The notes under the pieces were generated by a model that was not told the origin of the DNA, did not search any database, and worked only from the letters and a program-made list of their open reading frames with translations. Position numbers and translations under genes: made by a program. From Methanothrix sp. (GTDB lineage Archaea > Halobacteriota > Methanosarcinia > Methanotrichales > Methanotrichaceae), in the NCBI RefSeq assembly GCF_016706325.1, contig NZ_JADJJX010000002.1:1-64000 (forward strand): a stretch of 64,000 nucleotides of DNA. Direction: 5' to 3'. Every line of letters begins with the position of its first letter. Position 1 is the first letter of the stretch. Of this stretch, positions 16,665-25,300 are shown one piece after another.

Positions 16665-16990
16665 ATACTGCCTCCTAGCGTCGGTTTTAGTCTCTCCTCC
16701 CGGACCTTCTTCTGGGTCATGGCGAATGCTTTTTTTAAAAGCTCGTTCTCAGCATGAGCTTGACCTAGCAACCTCTCAAGCTCGGCGATCCTGGCCTCGT
16801 ACTTGCATATGTTGCCATTGCCGCTGAATGCTCTTTCTGGATTCTCGGCCAGTTCGTCTCGCCATCGGGATGGAAGGCTGGGGTGGACACCATATTCGCG
16901 GGCAATCTGGGCCAGGGGTTTGCCGGACTCAAGCTCGGCTACTACTGATATCTTGAATCCTCGGTCGTAGCGCCGTCTGGTCTTTTTCAT
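16661..16990 (-). CDS. IS3-family transposase OrfA (helix-turn-helix)
   Basis: OrfA of IS3 elements binds the terminal repeats. This 109-residue protein has the HTH segment FKISVVAELESGKPLAQIAR followed by YGVHPSLPSRWRDEL and a leucine-zipper-like helix IAELERLLGQAHAENELLKK. The ATG at 16990 is preceded by GGAGGG with five bases of spacing; the frame is open to 17014 with a weaker start. The stop overlaps orfB. Confidence 0.9.
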   Translation of the reverse strand: MKKTRRRYDRGFKISVVAELESGKPLAQIAREYGVHPSLPSRWRDELAENPERAFSGNGNICKYEARIAELERLLGQAHAENELLKKAFAMTQKKVREERLKPTLGGSI

Positions 16991-17076
16991 ATGATTCCCT
17001 CCATGAGTTGCCATTGCTTAACTCATTGTCCACTCGGAGGGGTTCACTCCACATAATAGTTAATAATAATTATAGT

Positions 17077-17096
17077 ATATAAATTATATTAAAAAG
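17077..17096 (+). promoter_or_regulatory. AT-rich candidate promoter of the nuclease-helicase gene
   Basis: An A/T-only stretch including tatataaattatatt lies about 95-110 bp upstream of the TTG at 17190, just outside the IS3 right end. It is the only TATA-like element in the gap. Confidence 0.35.
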
Positions 17097-17189
17097 TCTG
17101 CTGGTTTATAGGAGTTCTCTTCGAGCGTTAAGTTCTTCATCAGAAAGATCAACTGAACACGCGATTCGATTAAAGTAGGAAGGATCTCG

Positions 17190-20129
17190 TTGGCTGGAGC
17201 TATTCTTAGAGTTAATGTAACCGAGATTGGAGAGTTCATTCGCTATCAATCATGCGATCGCCGTTTCAAGTTAGATTATAATAATCGCGAGGAGGCAAAA
17301 AATGGAATTCCTTTCTTTGATCGGCTTTTTAACCCTTTGGATCTTGTGTTAAAGAGGGCAGGGGATGAAAAGGAGGACGAATGGGAGAGGCAGCTTAATA
17401 GTGCTGGCTTCAATAGCATTGTTTTCAACTCACAAAGTTTAAGCTTCAATGGACCGACTCTTGATGATGAGCAGGGTGCAACCTGGGAGGATTTTGCTCG
17501 AAGCATCCAGGATCTTGATATTAATCAGCCTGCATATGCACGTCAAGTTAAGATCGAAGCGGCAATAGGTACTTTTAATGTTGTGGGGAAAATCGATTTT
17601 ATTCTAGTTTTATGGGAAAATGGGCTCCCTAAGCTAAGAATCATTGAGTGCAAAGCAAGTCGAAGAGATCGTACGTATCATCGGATTCAAGTTGTGCTTT
17701 ATCGCATGATTGTGCAACGCTTGATGGAAGATGCTGCTTTATATGCTGGTGAGATCGCAATCGATCCACAGACTATTGAGTGTGTAGTAGCAAGGATCGA
17801 TGAAAACACAAACGGTGTCCAAGATATACTTGCGTTGAACCCTTTAGAAAGTTTAGATCAAGAGAGAGAGGATATCGAGCGTTTGCTCGCAGAAGATGGC
17901 AGGCTTATGCAGATAGCACAGCAAGATATCCAGGATTTAGAATATCAAATTAATGAAAAATGTAATACGTGTGTATTTAATGTTTACTGCCTGCCGGATA
18001 GTGGAATTAGGCATAGGTTAGAGCTTCTGGGCATAGAGCCATCAGTAGTTCGAGCTTTAAAAAAAGTAGGTATATTAGATATTGACCAGCTAGCAGATTT
18101 CGATTTGGAGGGAACGCTTGCCGACCGCATAAGAAGACAACCGGGGTTCTCAGAAAACCTAGAGATACTGAGGCTAAAGGCAAGAGTCCGCCTACGAACT
18201 CTTCCTGGAGGGGACACAGATATCGACTCCTATGAAGTCCAACCTTTGCCATTTTATTCAGATCGTGGGCAACTTCCAGAGCACACAATTAATGATCAGA
18301 GATTAATAAGAGTATATCTTTCTATAGATTATGATTACGTAGAAAATAGGATAGGCGCACTTGCCGCACATATAACCAAGAGTGAGGGCTTAATATATAC
18401 TCGATTCATCGAGGTTGATGGAAAATGGCAACCCGATCCGGAAATAAAGGAGGCCTGGCTAACAGAGCAGGAAGGAGACGAACAAGCCTATAATGACATT
18501 AGGCCTTTGAGCAGATTTAATGAAAGCATAGCGCGCTTCAAGACCTCTGAATGGACGGGAAGATATGATGAAGATACAGCAGCTGAAAGAGAACTAATCC
18601 AAGGTTTCTTGCATGAGCTTACGGTTGCAATTTCCGAAATCGCAGAGGTAGATCGGGCCCCGATCCATTTTTATGTCTGGTCTCGGGCAGAAATGTCTCA
18701 TCTCATTGAGGCTTGCTCACGAGCAGGCTCGGCGCTTCTGAGTCACTTAAATGAACTCCTCGGATGTCGCCAGGGGCTAGAGCAGCTCATCTACTCTTGC
18801 CTTCAAGAGGAAATTAATAACCGCTTTGCGTTGGGATGGACCGGACGCGGACTGGTAGTTGCTACAAGCCTTAAATGGTTTGGGTGGCGCTACCATTGGC
18901 GCCGTCGTGTTGGCGGATCGGATGTAGATCTAGATCGAATATTCACACAGGATCTATTTGATTTTAAAACAACTTTAGCCATTAAAAGAAGTAGGATGAG
19001 TGCAGACGGGACTCTTCAATTTGAATGGGCAAATCCCCGTGATAATGGTGCTTTTAATCATCAATTTGAGATCCGCGGCAGGTTCTTTGATTCCCTTCCA
19101 GCTCCCTATTGGCATGCTGTCTGGAGATCACTTCCTAACTCAACTGAGCTTCGAGATAGGAAAGTTGCAAATGCCATAGAAAGGTATAATGCAGCAAGAG
19201 AGCCTCCTGGACTCTTGAAAGCCTACCTGAAAGCAAGGACGCATGCATTAAGATGGATAGAAGAGAGAGTCCGCTTCAAAAACCCGGACATTGAAAAGCC
19301 GCCTATAGTCATATCCGAAATAATGGAGTTTACGCTTGGCGTAGATAGCATAAGGAGATCGGCAATTGACTTCCTCCAACTCGACCAGCATGTTAGGATC
19401 ACTGATTGGATTGCGTCTCACCTTGTACCTCCCGCAAATAGAGTCCCCTTAGGAAGGACCATTCCAGTTAGAAATGTTTTCGTAAGAGATGGCGACGTAA
19501 TTGCACAGATAAGCCTTGAAGGGTATGGCTTTGATTACGACGTGATGGAGGCCAACTGTAGTATTGGTGAAGGATCTTTCATCCGCTTAACACCATGCTC
19601 AGATGATCCTTTCCAGGGACAAACCATTAGGCAGTTGCTTAATGCAGGTAGCACTTGCATAGTACGCGCCATTAACTGGCAGGCGAGAAAAGTCACTTTA
19701 CATATTCTACCCATGAGAGAACCAGATAACTATCGCCTGCGAAGCATACCTCACTCAGAGGAAGGTAAAGTATTCGATTTCGCCACAATAGATGAAAGTC
19801 CGTCCGACTTCGTTGCTCCACGGGTTGAAAAAGCATTAAGCGTCAATGGGCTTTCTCCCATTTATCAATGGCTTGATCCACAAGATCCACGTATACCTCC
19901 ACAGAATCTCATAGAAATGGATAGACAATCACGATTTAGAGGCTTTCTTAAATCCTTAGTCCTGCCGGATGGCAATAGATTAGATGAGGATCAGATCGCG
20001 GCATGTATTAGCGGTCTAAACACTCGAATTCAGCTGCTCCAGGGACCGCCTGGAACGGGGAAAACCAATACAGCCGCGGTTGCTTTGCTGTTAAGAGTTC
20101 TTGCTCGCTTTGCGGTCGTGAGCCTCTAA
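17190..20129 (+). CDS. RecB-like (4Fe-4S type) nuclease fused to SF1 helicase, 3'-truncated
   Basis: The N-terminal 280 residues look like a TM0106/Cas4-type nuclease: an early Cys (YQSCDRRFK), GKIDFIL (Asp136), IIECKAS (Glu153, Lys155), HRIQVVLY and a CNTCVFNVYC group near 258-267 that with the first Cys could hold a 4Fe-4S cluster. A helix-hairpin-helix-like stretch (VGILDIDQLADFD) follows. The remaining part leads to an SF1 helicase Walker A, GPPGTGKT, near residue 952, and the frame then runs into the IS1-like element and stops 27 residues later. All downstream helicase motifs are lost, so no motor function is possible. TTG start with GGAAGGATC upstream. AT-rich codon use differs from the host genes, consistent with transfer. 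Originally probably a defence gene. Confidence 0.78.
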   Translation: MAGAILRVNVTEIGEFIRYQSCDRRFKLDYNNREEAKNGIPFFDRLFNPLDLVLKRAGDEKEDEWERQLNSAGFNSIVFNSQSLSFNGPTLDDEQGATWEDFARSIQDLDINQPAYARQVKIEAAIGTFNVVGKIDFILVLWENGLPKLRIIECKASRRDRTYHRIQVVLYRMIVQRLMEDAALYAGEIAIDPQTIECVVARIDENTNGVQDILALNPLESLDQEREDIERLLAEDGRLMQIAQQDIQDLEYQINEKCNTCVFNVYCLPDSGIRHRLELLGIEPSVVRALKKVGILDIDQLADFDLEGTLADRIRRQPGFSENLEILRLKARVRLRTLPGGDTDIDSYEVQPLPFYSDRGQLPEHTINDQRLIRVYLSIDYDYVENRIGALAAHITKSEGLIYTRFIEVDGKWQPDPEIKEAWLTEQEGDEQAYNDIRPLSRFNESIARFKTSEWTGRYDEDTAAERELIQGFLHELTVAISEIAEVDRAPIHFYVWSRAEMSHLIEACSRAGSALLSHLNELLGCRQGLEQLIYSCLQEEINNRFALGWTGRGLVVATSLKWFGWRYHWRRRVGGSDVDLDRIFTQDLFDFKTTLAIKRSRMSADGTLQFEWANPRDNGAFNHQFEIRGRFFDSLPAPYWHAVWRSLPNSTELRDRKVANAIERYNAAREPPGLLKAYLKARTHALRWIEERVRFKNPDIEKPPIVISEIMEFTLGVDSIRRSAIDFLQLDQHVRITDWIASHLVPPANRVPLGRTIPVRNVFVRDGDVIAQISLEGYGFDYDVMEANCSIGEGSFIRLTPCSDDPFQGQTIRQLLNAGSTCIVRAINWQARKVTLHILPMREPDNYRLRSIPHSEEGKVFDFATIDESPSDFVAPRVEKALSVNGLSPIYQWLDPQDPRIPPQNLIEMDRQSRFRGFLKSLVLPDGNRLDEDQIAACISGLNTRIQLLQGPPGTGKTNTAAVALLLRVLARFAVVSL

Positions 20130-21285
20130 TGGGTTTGAGTTTTGTAATATGGAAAAGTCAAGAGTTCCTGCAAGCTCCAGACATGATCGATTAAGCCAGC
20201 TTGCTTCGCGGGACTATTGAACTTCGTTATGCCCATCTCATTTCTATATTTTAGAGCACGATGCTTTCGGCAGTAGTTGAAGTGCGCGAAATATAGGGTC
20301 ATTTGGTTATTCAATTCTGCAGTCTCCTTAGAGAAACCTATGGTTTTCCTTGATATGCGGTTATTATCTTGTCTGCATGTCAGGTTTTGCCGTTCAATGT
20401 AGCTGGTAGATATCATTTTGTGGTCTATATCTTTTCCAAATATGATTCTCTTGACCACTTTTTTAGTCTACCGTTGACCCTCATTTTAATGACTTGAGCA
20501 TATTGTAATAGTTCATCTACGATTAATTTAGACTTCGAGGTCGCCCTCGCTTGCCTGTTGGTGCGAACGGCTGTAGTTTTCCATATTGCTTTCGAAGAGC
20601 TGCTGCATATAGTCTTAATCCATCTGTCACAAAGAGCGGCATTGATCTGAGTCTTTTGGCAGTATTTGAAACGAACTGATCTGCATTTTCCTGAGATCGC
20701 TCACCGATAACATGTGAAAGCACCAACCTGCAATTTGCAGCCATGCTTATCCAGATCCAAGTTCCTTTATCTTCGTATTCACCTTCTCTGGGTAGTGTTT
20801 TTCCCCACAAAAGTCCATGCCTCGTCCATCTCTACCTTTGGGGTCTCTACATCCTTCAAGACAACTTCATTGACTTTTTCACTATGCTTTGCTGCTTTCG
20901 AGATCCAAGTGCTTACAGTAGATGGTTTTGACTCAAGGATCTCAGCTATTCCTAAGACACTCATTCCACGCATGGCCATTTTTAGAGCCAGCTTGATCTT
21001 TTCTTCGTTTGTTCTTGTGTCATAGAATGCAGTGTTAGTTCTATCACAGAATCTGGTACCACATGTGTGGCAAATATATTTCCTGACCTTGCCGGAGCTT
21101 ATCTTGTAAGTTCCGTACACAGTGACGTTTCCTTTCCCAGCAATTCCAAATAGATTGCACTGCTCATTCGGGCATGCTACATCCAAGAATCGAGGCTTTG
21201 GACCTCTTTTGCCCATTTTGCTACACCCCATGTAGCATATAGGAATAGGTTATATAAATAACAGCCGATTGTAGATTCACGACCG
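20113..21285 (-). mobile_element. IS1-like element, decayed
   Basis: Ends share the inverted sequence CGGTCGTGA plus partial matches over about 22 bp. The outer flanks do not share an 8-9 bp target duplication. The left end lies inside the nuclease-helicase reading frame and the right end inside a methyltransferase reading frame, so the element joins two different broken genes. Confidence 0.8.
20126..21231 (-). pseudogene. IS1-family transposase, frameshifted
   Basis: The N-terminal zinc-finger/HTH part (CPNEQCN, YICHTCGTRFCDR, MSVLGIAEILESKPSTVSTW) runs to the first catalytic Asp in VEMDEAWTFVGK. The frame breaks at an A5 run near 20800 and continues in another frame as LPREGEYEDKGTWIWISM and FVTDGLRLY (second Asp), breaks again near 20525, passes through SKLIVDELLQYAQVIKMRVN, and breaks near an A6 run at about 20455 before RIIFGKDIDHKMISTSYIER (Glu). 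The first break would need a +1 shift, not the -1 shift used by IS1, so this is decay or sequence error. Confidence 0.85.
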
Positions 21286-21296
21286 ATATTCGACGC

Positions 21297-22334
21297 ATGG
21301 TTAATATGAGTGACGATTCTGAGTTTTTCAGGACTGCGTCTCAACTTAATATAAATATGTATTTGGAAATAACCAACAATAATGGATCATACATTATCGA
21401 TGAAAAAATATATCAACGCCTATATGAAAGCAAGATGATAAACTACTTCGATCATCGCTTTGGGACTTTTAGTGGTGTATCTGAAAAAGATATTAAAGCC
21501 GGACATTGCAGAGAATTAACAAAATCCGAAAGAGATTATTCAGATCAAATCGCATTGCCCAGATATTGGATGGAATCTGCAGTTGTTAAGGAAAAATTAG
21601 ATAATATCGCTTGTGGAAGAGGATGGCTCTTCATTTATCGAATGATAACAAATGTAACAAATGAGCGCACATTAATAAGCAGTGTGATTCCTAAAAATCC
21701 TGTAGGGAATTCTGCATATCTTATTTCATCAAAAGAAAATGGTTTTAAAATTGCGTGTCTATTATCTAATTTCAATTGTTTCGTGCTCGATTATTTTGCA
21801 AGACAAAAATTAGGTGGAACAAACTTAAATGTCTTTATATTGAAACAACTTCCTGTAATCCCCCCCAAATTCTATAAATCTAATAGTCTAGGTGTCATAG
21901 TTCCTAAAGTATTGGAGCTCACCTACACCGCCTGGGACATCAAAGCCTTCGCTGACGACCTCTGGCGAGAGGCCGACGAGTCCCTCCGCGCCGCCCTCAA
22001 GCAGCAGTGGGACGAGAACGTCGCCGAGACCGATGGCGGCCATGCAGGCACAGAGGCCCCTTCCTGGGCTGAGATAGCGCCGGACGGCTTCCCCTATCCG
22101 CCCTTCAAGTGGGATGAGGAGAGACGGGCCAGGCTGCGGGCGGAGCTGGATGCCATCTATGCGCATCTGTATGGGCTGACAAGGGAAGAGCTGGATTATA
22201 TTCTGGAGACCTTTCCGATAGTGAAACGGAAGGATGTCGAGAAGTACGGGAGCTATCGAACCAAAGAATTAATTTTAGATTATTATGAAGAATATTCTGA
22301 TAAATTAGATTATGTGCATGTGGAGGTAAAATAG
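21297..22334 (+). pseudogene. C-terminal fragment of an Eco57I-type DNA methyltransferase/restriction enzyme
   Basis: The fragment covers the target-recognition and C-terminal part of large Eco57I/PglX-like adenine methyltransferases: MSDDSEFFRT, LYESKMINYFDHRFGTF, LPRYWMES, ITNVTNERTLISSVIP, FVLDYFARQKLGGTNLNVF, LKQLPVIPP and VLELTYTAWD. The methyltransferase motifs (SAM site, NPPY) and any nuclease domain are missing because the reading frame emerges directly from the IS1-like element. The frame is open across the element boundary with no stop. From about 21904 to 22250 the DNA turns suddenly GC-rich, unlike the AT-rich first half. The stop abuts the ATG of the DUF1998 helicase, so they were one operon. 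Confidence 0.8.
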
Positions 22335-25300
22335 ATGGAAGGGCAGCAGGAGAAAGAGAGGCTAAATCCCTTTGGAGCTCTAGAGGATATATGTACGGCT
22401 TATCGAAAATACGTCACCTCCTTCCAGAGGTTCAAAAACCCCACCATCAGGAACTGGGTCGATGAAAAGTTGAAAGAAGGGACTCTCATCTCTAAAGGAC
22501 CCTACATAGAGCTTAACCGAAGATATCTCCACGGCGATTCTTTCGACCAGCTCGTGAGCGAGGGCCTAATCCATCCCAACTCGCCGAGGTGCTTCACAGC
22601 CAAAGCTGAGGACAAAGAGTCGCCGCTGGTGGACCTCCATAAGCATCAATCCGACGCAGTGAGGACGATCGCCTCAGGCAAAAATACTATTATCGCCACC
22701 GGGACCGGCAGCGGGAAGAGCTTCTGCTTCGGGATACCAATCATTAGTGAGTGCCTCAGGCTCCAAGATGAAGAGGTCAAGGGTGTCAAGGCGATCATAA
22801 TCTACCCGATGAACGCTCTCGCAAACTCCCAGTATGATGATTTTGCCTCCAGGCTCGAAGGGACTGGGCTCAAGATTGCCCTCTACACTGCCGATACCCC
22901 CAATAGCCGCGAGAAAGCCCTAGCCAATTACGCCTCTACGACAGGAAGGGAGAAGCCACGAGACTCCGAGCTGTTGTCGAGAGATGAGATCAAAGATACG
23001 CCACCAGACATACTTCTCACTAACTATGTGATGCTTGAGTATCTTCTCACCCGGTTCGAGGACCGTAACGCCATATTTCCTGAGGGCAGAACCGCTCTCA
23101 GATTCTTAGTGTTGGACGAGGTTCACACTTATACGGGAAAGCAGGGAGCCGACGTCGCTTACCTCATCAGAAGGCTTAAGCAGCACACCAGAACCGCAGG
23201 CGATCTTAGATGCATAGGCACCAGCGCCACGGTTCAGAGCTCCGAGGGAGGGAACGCATCAGAGGCCATATCAAAATTCGCTTCTCGGCTATTCGGCGAG
23301 CCCTTTGAACTAGACTCGGTGATCACCGAGACCCACTCCGAACCGGTTATTGATGGCGAGCTTTTCCTTCCGGAGAACGTTTTGGTCACTGAGGAAATGG
23401 TCGATAAGTATGATGGCACCCAGGAGACTACCATACCTCTCATCATGGCCTTGACAGGCTCCGACCACCTGCAAGAGACCGATGCCAAGAGCCTTGGCAG
23501 GACATTGGGTGAGCAGAGGACTATTCAATTTCTCGAAAAGTCTCTCTTCGAGAACCCTATGAGCCTTTATGACCTCGTCGAAACCTATAGGTTACAGGTT
23601 AGACCGAACTCAACAAAAGAGGAATGCGACCGAGAGATCAGAGCCGCTCTTCTTGCTGGGATGAACGTTGAGATCGAGGTAAGAGGCAAGTCCCAGCCCC
23701 TGATGATACCTAAAGTCCATGCATTCTTCAGCCAAGGAGGCGAGATCAAAAGCTGCATCAGCCCTGAGTCTCCACATATGAACGGTGCAGGTGAGGTGAT
23801 CTGTCCGGATTGCTCAAGAAACGAGAAGATCAGAAAGACCTTCCCCCTGGTCTTTTGCAGAGCCTGTGGCCAGGACTATTACTCCATCGAAATCACACCA
23901 GAAGGCAGTCTCAAACCTAGAGATATGGACGATCTCGATATCGAGGGCGACCCAGCCTACATCCTTCTCGGAAGATACAACCGAGAGATCACGCCACCTC
24001 CAGACCAATGGCTGAATCCCGGCGGCACACCAAGAAAGGAGTACAGAGAGTACGTTGATTTGGATGAGGCTGAGTATTGTCCCGACTGCAATAGGCTTTA
24101 TAGAAAAAAAGATGTTGAAAAGTGCATCTGCAGCTCAAAGGTCCTAGTTACAATAGTGCCTCACCCCTTCCTCTTCTGCCCATCTGAGGATTGCGGCGTC
24201 TATTACAACAGAAGACCCAGAGAATTCAACAAGCTCTTCTCCTTCGGCACCGTGGGAAGGTCAACAGCCACTGATGTTATTGTATCTCACAACCTTAACA
24301 CCCTTCCCCGTGATGAAAGAAAAATTCTGGTATTTAGCGATAATCGCCAGGACACCGCCTTGCAAGCCGCCCATATGAACAACATCCAGAAACGGCTCCA
24401 TTTCCGACGTGGGCTATACAGAACCCTGGAAAGAGCTGGAGAGCCAGTCGAGCTCCTCGATATAGGAGACATGATCTTTAAACTTCTCAACGAAAAAGGT
24501 GCGTTGCCCAAATACACCAAGTCCACTTCAGATCAAAAATTCTCGGTGTTCTCCAGCAAGTCAGGAGATACTGCCTTTAAAGAATATCTTCGTTTCAACA
24601 CTGTCCTTGAACTCGGCTCGTCTCCTAGGAGGAACCAACAGAACCTAGAGAACGTGGGACTCCTTCAAGTGACTTACGACGGACTCACCAAACTCGCACA
24701 GACTAACGACTTATGGGCAGAAATTCCAGAATTCATGGAACTTAGCGAATCTGCACGTGAAGATTATTTGACTGGCTTTCTGGATATCATGCGCTACAGG
24801 ACTGCGATAGCATACGACTACCTTCTCGATCACGATGGATTTAAAACTAAAATAGAGGACAGGCTCGACGAGGATGTTCTCTTCCATGACGAACATAGGA
24901 CCTACCAGCCTGAGGGCTACAGCGATGACGCCGTCAACAATACCCGAAAAGCGCAAGTCCATAGGCTCTCGTGGAAAACAGGACCTCATGTTGTGTGGAC
25001 GATGAAGATTCTCGGTGCTGATAGAATGCGGTCTGAGAAGATCGTTAAAATAGTGGCTCATGTACTAGTTGAAGCTGGAGAGCTTCAATGGGTGTACGTC
25101 CACAAGTGGTTGCGTGGAAAATTGCTAATGATCAATCCAGAAGCTATACGTCTCTCCGCCATTAAAGATATTGTTCTGACACATAAAGCTTGCAAGAAAT
25201 GCGGAACTGTCCACCACTTCAAAGAAGTGGGTGTCTGCACCGGTGCCAAATGTCAAAATCTCGTAGATGAGGACTTTTCTAATAACTATTTTAGGTACGA

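Larger units (their letters stand above)
15753..17051 (-). mobile_element. Complete IS3-family insertion sequence, about 1.3 kb
   Basis: The element is bounded by imperfect inverted repeats of about 41 bp; both ends begin TGGAGTGAACC and both contain GTTAAGCAA further in. It carries orfA and orfB on the minus strand. The flanking three bases (tat and cat) are not identical, so no clear target duplication is seen. A 191-bp relic of the same end lies at 57427-57617. Confidence 0.9.

Noticed and set aside
20779..20810. Programmed -1 frameshift in the IS1-like transposase
   Set aside because: The frame relation requires +1, and two more breaks follow, so decay or sequence error fits better.
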